Source of the DNA: Balneolaceae bacterium
GTDB taxonomy: Bacteria > Bacteroidota > Rhodothermia > Balneolales > Balneolaceae
Length of the DNA stretch: 7,758 bases
Direction of reading: 5' to 3'
Assembly (NCBI GenBank): GCA_007117235.1
Contig: SKGY01000135.1
Location: 1 to 7,758 of the forward strand
Both the position numbers and the translations under genes were made by a program. The notes under the pieces are model-generated. The model ran no database searches, had not been told where the DNA came from, and saw only the letters and a list, made by a program, of their open reading frames with translations. Shown here piece after piece: positions 1-7,030 of the stretch (its first letter is position 1; the number at the start of each line of letters is the position of its first letter).

Positions 1-2
1 AA

Positions 3-37
3 AGGTATAACGTGAAAAATCTGCCTGAGGTATAATG
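3..37. repeat. Imperfect 10-bp direct repeat downstream of the S9 peptidase
   Basis: The decamers AGGTATAACG (3-12) and AGGTATAATG (28-37) match at 9 of 10 positions and start 25 bp apart, in the short stretch past the stop codon of the S9 peptidase. No hairpin or terminator is visible here, and no neighbouring gene end can be recognised in the first 43 bases. The pair may be a chance match in AT-rich sequence, so it is recorded only as an observation. Confidence 0.15.
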
Positions 38-43
38 ATTTAA

Positions 44-2107
44 TTAATCTCTGGTTGGAACCGGTGCGTCCCAATGTGGCATTTCTGCTGAAGAATCACC
101 GGTCATTAAATATGTATCGAACCACTGGAACATTCTGTAAGAATAATCCAGACGGGAAGAAGCGCGGGTGTTTCCGTGTCCTTCACCCGGATACCATACC
201 AGCCTGGAAGGTACATGAGGACGCCGAACTTTGAGGTGACGATACAGTTCAAGAGATTGAGCCGGATGTACTCGTGTATCTTCGGCACCGTGCATAATCA
301 GGATTGGAGTCTCTGCTCTGTCAACCCAGTAGATCGGGCTTCGCTTCAGGTAATCCATCCACTTTTCATCAGAATCCCACATGCGTTCACGGGAGTGAAC
401 AAGGTAGAGCTCGTCAGGAATGTCGCTTGTGCCCCACTTTGAAAGATTATTGCTGATACCCACAAACATCACTGCGGCAGCGAAGCGGTCAGAGTAATAG
501 GTGCTCATCCATGCGGAGGCATAACCACCGTATGAACCACCGGTAACACCAATTCGATTTTCATCGGCAATGCCACGTTCAATCAGATAGTCTACACCGT
601 CTACCACATCGTCGAACTCTTTACCGGCAAGATCGGCCTGACTGCTGTAGATAAACTCTATTCCACGCCCGGTACTTCCACGATAATTTGGATAGAAAAC
701 AGCATAGCCCTTGGCAGCCGCCATTTGTCCAGGAATCTGATAGCCTGTCAACCAGCCATTGCTGTAGTGGGCTTCAGGCCCTCCATGAACCATTGCGATT
801 AATGGCACACGAGTACCTTCTTCATATCCAACCGGATATATCAGCATGCCTTCGATTTCGAATTCACCGTCGCGGGCTGAATAGCGGATTACCTCCTGCT
901 TACCAAGATCAAGTTCTGCCAGCCATGAGTTGTGATCTGTTTTTCTTTCAGGCTGAGCATTCCTTCTGTTGGGGCGAACAAATAATTCATTCGGATGTTC
1001 AGGTGTACTCGCTACAAACGAAATAGTGCCATTTGATGCACGTGAAAAGGAACCGATATTATATCGCTCTCCGTTAAATAAGATCTGCTTATTTGATCCG
1101 TTTGGGCGAATTGTACCCAGCACGGTTGAAGTACCCCGGCTGGCATAGAATGTGATTTCATTATTGCCTGTCCATTTGATTTGCTCATACTTTCCTTCAA
1201 AGTCATGATCAATAATTTCAGGAGTGCCGCCTTCTGCGGAAACGATTAGAATTCGGCCATCAATCGGGTCATTGATATCCCGGCCGGCACGTATGGCAAT
1301 TTGCCGTCCGTTTGGACTCCATTCAATCTGGCCAAGTTTACCCTGATTGTTTACTTCAGCAGCAACTTCACGAGTGCGGTAGTCTACGATAAAGACCTGT
1401 TGAGCCATAAACGAGTCGTCAACGGTTGGCGTTGGTGCTGCAGATACAGCGAGCTTGCTTCCGTCAGGGCTCCACTCAATCATATAAATTGATCCGGGAA
1501 TTTGAATCTGATGTGGGTTGTGACCCTCTCTGGATACATTGGTGATATACCCTTTTCTGTTTACCTGATTTTCTTCAAACACTTCAGCTTTATATGGGAG
1601 CGGTGAAGATGAGGATTCGCCTTCTTCAAAAGCGGTAAAAGCGATATGATTTCCATCATGGTGCCAGGTGTAGGAAAGAAGGTTGCGGTCATGACTGAAT
1701 ATTTTGACGGCTTCTCCTCCATCTAATGGCAGCTCATATAGTGAGCGGGTGTTATCACCGGATCGTTGTGTTAAAAAAGTGAGGCTGTTTTTTCCCGGGC
1801 GAAACTGAACAGATGCAACAGAGCCGGTAGTGTAGTATGGTTTGGATGAACCGTCAGATAGGTTCATTACATGGAGCTGTGTACTGTTGCCAGAGTTCTC
1901 TTTGTATGGGTCGGCGGGCACGCTTACCGTATAGGCCACATAGTTTCCATCATCAGAGATTACAGTGCTTGTAACCATATCCATTTCAGAAACATGCAAG
2001 GGTGTAAGGCCGTTTTGAGCAACACTTTCTGAGTAAACCAGAACGACAAATATCATAGCAAAAACAAACGTACATGTTCGTTTCAATCGCAGATCAATAA
2101 CTTTCAT
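44..2107 (-). CDS. Secreted S9 family (prolyl oligopeptidase-type) serine peptidase
   Basis: Exported serine peptidase of clan SC family S9, predicted to cleave oligopeptides in the periplasm. The 687-residue length is normal for an acylaminoacyl-peptidase or dipeptidyl-peptidase-like S9 member. Residues 1-30 form a signal peptide: a Lys/Arg-rich start, a hydrophobic core at 13-26 and a likely cleavage after SVA30. Residues about 40-385 form a beta-propeller with WD40-like PD40 repeats, for example EWSPDGSKLA at 211-220 and IEWSPNGRQIA at 261-271. The alpha/beta hydrolase domain spans about 405-670. It has the oxyanion-type HGGP at 441-444, the nucleophile elbow GGSYGG at 523-528 (Ser525), Asp610 in HGAEDTRVHP and His644 in GEGHGN, so the triad is complete. 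The ATG at 2107 gives a sound signal peptide, but no Shine-Dalgarno is visible. The gene is divergent from the alkaline phosphatase. The exact specificity (aminoacyl, dipeptidyl or endo) cannot be read from the sequence. Confidence 0.95.
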   Translation of the reverse strand: MKVIDLRLKRTCTFVFAMIFVVLVYSESVAQNGLTPLHVSEMDMVTSTVISDDGNYVAYTVSVPADPYKENSGNSTQLHVMNLSDGSSKPYYTTGSVASVQFRPGKNSLTFLTQRSGDNTRSLYELPLDGGEAVKIFSHDRNLLSYTWHHDGNHIAFTAFEEGESSSSPLPYKAEVFEENQVNRKGYITNVSREGHNPHQIQIPGSIYMIEWSPDGSKLAVSAAPTPTVDDSFMAQQVFIVDYRTREVAAEVNNQGKLGQIEWSPNGRQIAIRAGRDINDPIDGRILIVSAEGGTPEIIDHDFEGKYEQIKWTGNNEITFYASRGTSTVLGTIRPNGSNKQILFNGERYNIGSFSRASNGTISFVASTPEHPNELFVRPNRRNAQPERKTDHNSWLAELDLGKQEVIRYSARDGEFEIEGMLIYPVGYEEGTRVPLIAMVHGGPEAHYSNGWLTGYQIPGQMAAAKGYAVFYPNYRGSTGRGIEFIYSSQADLAGKEFDDVVDGVDYLIERGIADENRIGVTGGSYGGYASAWMSTYYSDRFAAAVMFVGISNNLSKWGTSDIPDELYLVHSRERMWDSDEKWMDYLKRSPIYWVDRAETPILIMHGAEDTRVHPAQSLELYRHLKVRRPHVPSRLVWYPGEGHGNTRASSRLDYSYRMFQWFDTYLMTGDSSAEMPHWDAPVPTRD

Positions 2108-2320
2108 ATGTTTAATTTTTGGGAGTTAAATGGTAGTTTTTAACAAATTGATAATACTGAAAATTCTTGAAGCACAGAAGAACCTGCAGTCGATTACCCA
2201 AACGCATAAATATTTGTTTAATGATGTGTAAAAGTTGGTTGTTTACGATAAGTTAATTCGACTTTATCATCAGTAGTTCGTTACTTCTAAAAAAATAATC
2301 ACATTTAAGACTGATCTATC
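2108..2320. promoter_or_regulatory. Divergent intergenic region between S9 peptidase and alkaline phosphatase
   Basis: This 213-bp AT-rich region must carry the promoters of both flanking genes, which point away from each other. On the plus strand, AATATTTG at 2209-2216 is one base from the Bacteroidota -7 consensus TAnnTTTG, but it has no TTTG-type -33 element at the right distance, so I do not call it. A short imperfect inverted repeat lies at 2247-2268: GATAAGT and ACTTTATC around a 7-base spacer, with one bulged base. It could be an operator or a leader hairpin for the phosphatase. No recognisable Pho box is present, although phosphate control would be expected for a phosphatase. There is no Shine-Dalgarno before either start. 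Confidence 0.4.
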
Positions 2321-3781
2321 ATGAGTAATAAAGGATTTAGCCGCCGCGATTTTTTGAAAACAGGGGCCCTTTCAACCCTGGCAATGGGAGGTGGTTTAGC
2401 CGGTAAAAGGCTGGATAATAAAACAAAGAAGTCCAATAATGGCGACGCAAAGAACGTGATTTTTCTTGTTGTTGACGGTATGAGTGCGGGAACACTTGCA
2501 TTGGGTGATCTCGCAAAACAAGCTCAGTATGGAGATAAAACAAACTGGGTAAAGCTCTACGAATCAGATAAAGAGTATCATAGAGGATTGATGGACATGG
2601 CATCGCTAAACTCTACAGTTACAGGGTCAGCATCAGCAGCTTCTTCGTGGGGAAGCGGGCATCGAATTAACAACGGTGCGGTAAACTGGGGACCGAATGA
2701 TGAGCAGTACAAAACTATTTGTGAAATTTTCAGGGATGCGGGTAAAGCAACAGGGCTTGTTACCACTACCAGACTTACTCATGCAACACCATCCGGATTT
2801 GGTATAAATATGCCTGCAAGAGGGATGGAAGATGAAATTGCCGCTCAATATTCAGAGCGAAATTATGATGTACTTATGGGTGGAGGGCACCGTCATTTTG
2901 CGGCAAACAGGAGAAGTGATGGCAGAGATTTATACTCCGTTTTTACAAACAATGGTTATACGGTTGTACGAACAAAACCCGAATTAAACCAAGCAACCAG
3001 AAATAGTAAACTCCTCGGAATTTTCAGTGACTCTCACCTGCCCTACACAGTTGATCAGAACACGCTGTCCGAACTTCAACGAGATGTGCCTACACTTGCT
3101 GAAATGACCAATGCAGCTCTTGATCGATTAACCAGAAATGAAAATGGGTTTATTCTTCAAATTGAGGGTGGACGAGTTGATCACGCCGCACATGGAAATT
3201 GCCCTTCAGGATTGATTTATGATCAAATAGCTTTTGATGATGCGATTGGAGCCGTAATGGAGTTTACAGACGGCCGGGATGATACACTCGTGATTTTGAC
3301 AACGGATCACGGAAATGCAAATCCGGGGTTGAGCGGATTGGGGTCAGGGTATGGTGACTCTCCCGGGATGATGGCCACACTATTCGACTATAAGCACAGT
3401 TTTGAGTGGATGTATGGTGAGTTAGGATATCATTGGTCAGATGATTCTCTGAGCAATATTACTACTAAAAGAATTATGGACTTGATTGAATATGCCACAA
3501 ATACACAAATTACCCGTGAAGAGGCGTTGATGGTTCAGCGATCATTTATGGGTAAATACAGGGCACCATTTCAAAACAGACAATCACCGGCGGGGGTATT
3601 ATCAGGTGTGCTGGCAAACTATAATGGAATAAATTTCATTAGCACAAGTCACACCGCTGATTATGTAGAAATTGCAGCCTGGGGGCCGGGAAGCGATCGA
3701 ATTCCAACCTTTGTACGTAACACAGCCCTTTTTGACCTGATGGTAGACATGGCAGATGTTAGAGCCTACGCTGAAGGGTAA
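2321..3781 (+). CDS. Tat-exported alkaline phosphatase, PhoA family
   Basis: Metal-dependent phosphomonoesterase that releases phosphate from organic phosphoesters in the periplasm. The N-terminus carries a twin-arginine motif, SRRDFLK at 7-13, followed by a hydrophobic stretch at 15-27, so export in folded form by Tat is expected. Alignment by eye to E. coli PhoA places the metal ligands at Asp52, Thr156, Glu282, Asp287, His291, Asp329, His330 and His444, the nucleophile at Ser103 and the phosphate-binding Arg at Arg167. His154 and His288 occupy the positions of E. coli Asp153 and Lys328, an arrangement common outside enterobacteria. Gly102 replaces the usual Asp just before the nucleophile. 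The 486-residue length fits the family. The ATG is favoured because an in-frame TGA lies 6 bases upstream (2312-2314) and this start gives an intact Tat motif. The gene converges on the symporter. Substrate preference (monoesterase or diesterase side activity) is not determinable here. Confidence 0.95.
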   Translation: MSNKGFSRRDFLKTGALSTLAMGGGLAGKRLDNKTKKSNNGDAKNVIFLVVDGMSAGTLALGDLAKQAQYGDKTNWVKLYESDKEYHRGLMDMASLNSTVTGSASAASSWGSGHRINNGAVNWGPNDEQYKTICEIFRDAGKATGLVTTTRLTHATPSGFGINMPARGMEDEIAAQYSERNYDVLMGGGHRHFAANRRSDGRDLYSVFTNNGYTVVRTKPELNQATRNSKLLGIFSDSHLPYTVDQNTLSELQRDVPTLAEMTNAALDRLTRNENGFILQIEGGRVDHAAHGNCPSGLIYDQIAFDDAIGAVMEFTDGRDDTLVILTTDHGNANPGLSGLGSGYGDSPGMMATLFDYKHSFEWMYGELGYHWSDDSLSNITTKRIMDLIEYATNTQITREEALMVQRSFMGKYRAPFQNRQSPAGVLSGVLANYNGINFISTSHTADYVEIAAWGPGSDRIPTFVRNTALFDLMVDMADVRAYAEG

Positions 3782-3802
3782 ATAGAAATAAATCTATGGA
3801 GT

Positions 3803-3855
3803 TGGCTGATTGGTGATATCATTTGATCTGAAAGGAATAATGCACTAATCAGTCA
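3803..3855. terminator. Inverted repeat in the convergent gap, possible terminator
   Basis: The arms at 3803-3815 and 3843-3855 pair over 13 positions, with two G-U pairs in plus-strand RNA, around a 27-base loop. The repeat sits between the 3' ends of the convergent phosphatase and symporter genes, and the right arm includes the symporter stop codon (complement of 3853-3855). In minus-strand RNA the two wobble positions become A-C mismatches, but a U-rich tract follows the stem (complement of about 3780-3795). Plus-strand RNA has the better stem but no U-tract. The large loop and imperfect U-tract make this a weak intrinsic terminator, perhaps acting mainly to separate the two convergent transcripts or to protect their 3' ends. 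Confidence 0.4.
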
Positions 3856-5241
3856 TTCCTGAGTGCTATTTATGGTGATATATCCTTCAAATAGAGATGT
3901 AGCCATATAAGCAAAAACGGCACATATGAGTGATAGCAAATATGCCCAGGAGAGATCAAATAGATAGGTTGCTGTAAGCCAAACACCCATGGCAACAAAC
4001 ATTGTTACACCGGCTGCATATTTCTTTCCCAATTTCGTGAAAAGACCAAATACTACTATTGTGAATATACCGGAGGTGCCAAAGGCGGCGGCATCCACAA
4101 CCAGACTGTAGACACCCTCGGCGTTTGTGGCAATAACCCAGGCGATCAAGCCAAAGATAAGAACAAAAAACCGTGCCCATCCCACTTTTTTAAATTCAGG
4201 CATGTCCGGTTTCTGTTTAACAATGATATTGTGTGAAACAAGAGAAGAGGCCACAAGCAGTGCCGAGTCTACAGTGGATAATATGGCAGAAACGAGTGCC
4301 CCGGCAAAGATGATGTAAAGAATTGTAGGCATATAAGCTTGCGCCATCAAGGGAATGATCTGCTCTGTATCTTCCAGGCCGGGCATAAGATGGAGCCCGA
4401 CAAGTCCAATGAAAGCGGGAATCAAACCAAACCCGAGGTACATCGACCCGGCGGCAATGGAACTTCGTTGAGCCACTTTGGGAGATCGGGTGGCAATGAC
4501 CCTGGCTACAAGCTCCTGTGCCACTACGGAACCACAAAGAGGGATGGCCCATATGTCAATTTGGTCGAGAATGGAAGTTCCGGGTGGCTGTCGAAGTGTG
4601 AGCCGGTCTGGATCAATTGAACTCCAAACCCCGGCAATGTCAGGCGTTTTAAAAATAACAAGCACAAACAGGGCAATGAGCCCAAAAATTAACACTACTC
4701 CTTGAATTAAATCAGTATATGCCACAGCCAATAAGCCACCAAGAACAGTGTAAATTATTACAATGGTTGCTGCAATGGCAATAGCGATTTCAAGCTCCAG
4801 TGTTGAGGAAGCAGTGAGAACCTGTCCAAAAGCCCGAATCTGAGCAGCCGCCCACATGATTGTTGCAGGAAGCATCATAAAGACTGCGATCTTTTCAACC
4901 CCCGAAGAATATCGCTGCCTGAAAAGATCTGCCAGAGTTACCATTTTTCTTTTCCAGAGAGGCACGGCAAATACAATTCCCATAAGGATGAGACAGAGTC
5001 CGAAGCCAAAAGGATCGGCAGTGCCTCCTGCAAGACCTCCGTCATAAATAGCACCGGATGCTCCGATTACACTTTCTGCACCAAACCAGGTGGCAAAAAT
5101 AGTGAAGGTTCCCAGCACATAACCCAACTGACGCCCTGCAAGCAGATAGTCAATTTCGGTTTTAATGAAACGAGATACCCACCAGCCGATTCCAAGCTGG
5201 ATACTTACATAAATAAGTATGAAAAGTAGAAGCCAGGTCAA
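3853..5241 (-). CDS. Sodium:solute symporter (SSS/SLC5 family), TTG start
   Basis: Inner-membrane transporter that couples uptake of a small solute to the sodium gradient. The 462 residues are almost entirely hydrophobic helices, about 12 or 13 segments, starting with one at 2-22. Family marks are the unwound-helix region around TWFGAESVIGASGAIY at 51-66, the SSS signature GGLLAVAYTDLIQG at 168-181, and LVSAILSTVDSALLVAS at 316-332, which matches the sodium-site helix. The TWFGAES region resembles the bacterial choline-transporter-like (CHT) branch, but the substrate cannot be fixed from this. The start is TTG: upstream in this frame there is no ATG or GTG before an in-frame TAA at 5266-5268, and the first helix begins right after the TTG. 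No Shine-Dalgarno is visible. The gene lies 79 bp downstream of the thioredoxin-like gene on the same strand, so co-transcription is possible but not certain. Its 3' end converges with the alkaline phosphatase. Confidence 0.93.
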   Translation of the reverse strand: MTWLLLFILIYVSIQLGIGWWVSRFIKTEIDYLLAGRQLGYVLGTFTIFATWFGAESVIGASGAIYDGGLAGGTADPFGFGLCLILMGIVFAVPLWKRKMVTLADLFRQRYSSGVEKIAVFMMLPATIMWAAAQIRAFGQVLTASSTLELEIAIAIAATIVIIYTVLGGLLAVAYTDLIQGVVLIFGLIALFVLVIFKTPDIAGVWSSIDPDRLTLRQPPGTSILDQIDIWAIPLCGSVVAQELVARVIATRSPKVAQRSSIAAGSMYLGFGLIPAFIGLVGLHLMPGLEDTEQIIPLMAQAYMPTILYIIFAGALVSAILSTVDSALLVASSLVSHNIIVKQKPDMPEFKKVGWARFFVLIFGLIAWVIATNAEGVYSLVVDAAAFGTSGIFTIVVFGLFTKLGKKYAAGVTMFVAMGVWLTATYLFDLSWAYLLSLICAVFAYMATSLFEGYITINSTQE

Positions 5242-5320
5242 ATCCGGAAATGAATTACATATGGTTTAGACCTGAATATATAAATAGAGAGGTATTGAAT
5301 CTGTTAAATTAGAGAAAAGA

Positions 5321-5797
5321 TCAACTTTTACTCTCCACTGCATTTCTAAGAAAACGGGCAAATCCCTGAATATCCATGTAGCCCCTTCTTCGGTCAATAA
5401 CATTTCCGTCTGAGTCCAGAACTACTGAAAAAGGAAATGCAGTGACACCCATCATGGAGGCAAATTCCTGTTCGCTCATTTCTTGCCCCTTAAAAGTGAT
5501 TCTGTTTGAAGAGTTGCCGTTCAGTTTCACAGGATGAAAATCTCTGTCTAAAACAGCTCGTACAGTAGGTGATGGGAAAACTTCTCGTGTCATTTTTCTA
5601 CACCACTGACAGCCTACTTCATAAATATCAACAAATATAAGTCGTTCATCAGCTGAAGCCTGTTGCATTGCTTCAGGTAGAGTTAACCAGTCGGGCTCGT
5701 TTTCAACCTCAATTGGTTTAATCTGCGTAAATGAGAAATAGGCAAACACAGAGATAAAGAAGAAAATGAAGATCCCGATTATATATTTTCTGCTCAT
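5321..5797 (-). CDS. Membrane-anchored thioredoxin-fold protein with CQWC motif
   Basis: Probable periplasmic thiol-disulfide protein of the thioredoxin superfamily, 158 residues. One hydrophobic segment at 5-24, after a short basic start, should anchor it in the inner membrane with the catalytic domain outside. The domain spans about 36-155 and contains the redox motif Cys63-Gln-Trp-Cys66 in VGCQWCRKM, the same WC-type layout seen in the thioredoxin_7 and DsbD C-terminal groups. The expected cis-proline position is Pro122 in TAFPFSVVLD, preceded by Phe instead of the common Thr or Val. The ATG at 5797 gives the complete anchor and no better start is seen. It lies 43 bp after the DUF457-type gene and 79 bp before the symporter, all on one strand. 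Whether it reduces or oxidises partners, or serves cytochrome maturation, cannot be told from the sequence, and no DsbD or Ccm partner is in the window. Confidence 0.88.
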   Translation of the reverse strand: MSRKYIIGIFIFFFISVFAYFSFTQIKPIEVENEPDWLTLPEAMQQASADERLIFVDIYEVGCQWCRKMTREVFPSPTVRAVLDRDFHPVKLNGNSSNRITFKGQEMSEQEFASMMGVTAFPFSVVLDSDGNVIDRRRGYMDIQGFARFLRNAVESKS

Positions 5798-5840
5798 TAT
5801 ATTGTTAAGTATCGTTTACTTTCGCCTGAATATAAGAAGA

Positions 5841-6857
5841 TTATTGACCCTTAATACGATTCCAATAACGAGAAATATTTTGTGATCGTGTATTGAAAGA
5901 TGGTATTGATTGATTAAAGGTGTAGGCTTCACCTTCATCATTGAGCAGGACTTCGTTCTTCCAAATATAATTGCCTTCATCTGAAAGCCAAAAATCATCC
6001 CTTCCAAACCTTAAATCGTAAAACATGAGCGAGCCATCTTCAATCTGAACAGAATAGTAGCCCTGTGCAAACCATAACAATGTTTCTATAGCTCTCTCTT
6101 CAGTCCGGTTTTCAATGAGATGAGAATTTCTTGGAATAGCCACAAATTCGAGATCAGTAGATTCATCAAAAATAGAATAGTTAGAAACATATATAGAGTC
6201 CTTCTTAATAAGGTATCCATTCCAGAATGTAGTTGTAGGTCCGCCGGGAACGGTCTTAATTTTCTCGTAGTACCCATATTGGTTCTCGTAGCTTGCAGAA
6301 AAGACACTATTTATGTGAGCCTTTATGCCAAAACCCCAAATCAGATAAAGAGTGCTCAAACTTAGTCCAATCAGATTTGGGAGTGATTGATATTTAGATG
6401 TACGTTTATAAATCAGTGAAACGATTAATCCGATCAACAGCGGAAAAGTAAAAAGCGGATCTATAATGAATATGAAATCCAAAGCATGCGGAGTGTTTGA
6501 AAAAGGAAAAAAGATTTGAGTCCCATATACAGTAGGCAGATCAATTAGTATATGAGTTAAAAATACCCAGAAGGTTAATTTTGTCCATGCAGGCCAACCT
6601 GCTTGAAGAGAAGAGTGAAATTTATCAATTATCCACCCAAAAATTGGTGAACATAACAGCACAAATGTAAAAGAGTGGGTAAAAGATCGGTGAGAACGCA
6701 ACTCGATAACGCCATCAACAAAAGGATTGATTAGGATGTCGAGATCAGGAAAGGTTCCTAAGGCCGCGCCCCAGGCTGCTGCACGGTATCCGACTTTTTT
6801 GCCAAGTAAAGCCTCACCTACTGCTGCGCCTAGTGCAATTTGTGTAATAGAATCCAT
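5841..6857 (-). CDS. Membrane-bound metal-dependent hydrolase, YdjM/DUF457 family
   Basis: Integral membrane protein of the LexA-binding inner-membrane-associated putative hydrolase family (PF04307, YdjM type), 338 residues. The N-terminal part starts MDSITQIALGAAVGEALLG, typical of the family. It carries the conserved polar set Asp38 and Asp40 in FPDLDIL, His56 and His61 in SHRSFTHS, and His102 and Asp106 in THILIDLPTVYGT, which probably bind metal. Hydrophobic segments fall at about 62-80, 93-108, 126-149 and 160-180. The last 155 residues (about 183-338) are soluble, rich in aromatic residues, and have no motif I recognise. The family is widespread, but its substrate is unproven, so membrane phospholipid or another lipid is only a guess. 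The ATG at 6857 is the obvious start and has no Shine-Dalgarno. It is the first gene of a possible three-gene minus-strand unit with the thioredoxin-like protein and the symporter, and is divergent from the efflux adaptor. Confidence 0.88.
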   Translation of the reverse strand: MDSITQIALGAAVGEALLGKKVGYRAAAWGAALGTFPDLDILINPFVDGVIELRSHRSFTHSFTFVLLCSPIFGWIIDKFHSSLQAGWPAWTKLTFWVFLTHILIDLPTVYGTQIFFPFSNTPHALDFIFIIDPLFTFPLLIGLIVSLIYKRTSKYQSLPNLIGLSLSTLYLIWGFGIKAHINSVFSASYENQYGYYEKIKTVPGGPTTTFWNGYLIKKDSIYVSNYSIFDESTDLEFVAIPRNSHLIENRTEERAIETLLWFAQGYYSVQIEDGSLMFYDLRFGRDDFWLSDEGNYIWKNEVLLNDEGEAYTFNQSIPSFNTRSQNISRYWNRIKGQ

Positions 6858-7030
6858 CGAGACGATTTATAGAATTGTGAATAAAAGAAAAACAATCTCT
6901 TGAAAAGTTTTGTTCGTGATTATATACAGAATTTTCAGCGCAGACTATTTTATAACATTTAACAACGTTTAAGGAATGATAAGCTGTGAATATCGTTAAT
7001 TTTACTCTGTCTACACACTAATTATCTTAC
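6858..7030. promoter_or_regulatory. Divergent intergenic region between hydrolase and efflux adaptor
   Basis: This 173-bp AT-rich region holds the promoters of the minus-strand hydrolase unit and the plus-strand efflux gene. It has no coding sequence. The best candidate elements are described separately at 6900-6928. Just upstream of the adaptor start, an in-frame TAA at 7019-7021 limits the protein to the ATG at 7031. Neither gene shows a Shine-Dalgarno sequence. No clear operator palindrome was found; the TTAA-N6-TTAA pattern at about 6959-6972 is too simple to call. Confidence 0.45.
6900..6928 (+). promoter_or_regulatory. Candidate sigma70-type promoter for the efflux adaptor
   Basis: TTGAAA at 6900-6905, a 17-base spacer and TATACA at 6923-6928 match the general -35/-10 pattern at 5 of 6 and 4 of 6 positions. 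It faces the adaptor gene and would leave a leader of about 95 bases. On the other strand, TATAAT is the complement of 6919-6924, overlapping the same -10, but its -35 is poor. If the host uses the Bacteroidota sigma factor (TTTG and TAnnTTTG), this assignment would not hold, and I find no good match to that consensus here. Confidence 0.3.

Noticed and set aside
688..1026. Open plus-strand frame of 112 codons
   Set aside because: It lies antisense inside the S9 peptidase, has no recognisable domain and reads as low-likelihood protein. The overlapping gene has full family motifs.
3782..3797. ATAGA/TCTAT mini inverted repeat just after the phosphatase stop
   Set aside because: A five-pair AT-rich stem is not a credible terminator.
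4217..4552. Open minus-strand frame of 111 codons in another frame of the symporter
   Set aside because: It overlaps the symporter entirely in an alternative frame, and its Cys/Arg/His-rich composition is typical of an out-of-frame reading of a membrane protein gene.
4339..4705. Two plus-strand open frames antisense to the symporter
   Set aside because: No family resemblance, no plausible start context, and both are fully covered by the well-supported symporter.
5807..5821. AAGTA-TCGTT-TACTT palindrome between hydrolase and thioredoxin-like genes
   Set aside because: Only five base pairs with a five-base loop and no U-tract. It is too weak for a terminator and common by chance in AT-rich sequence.
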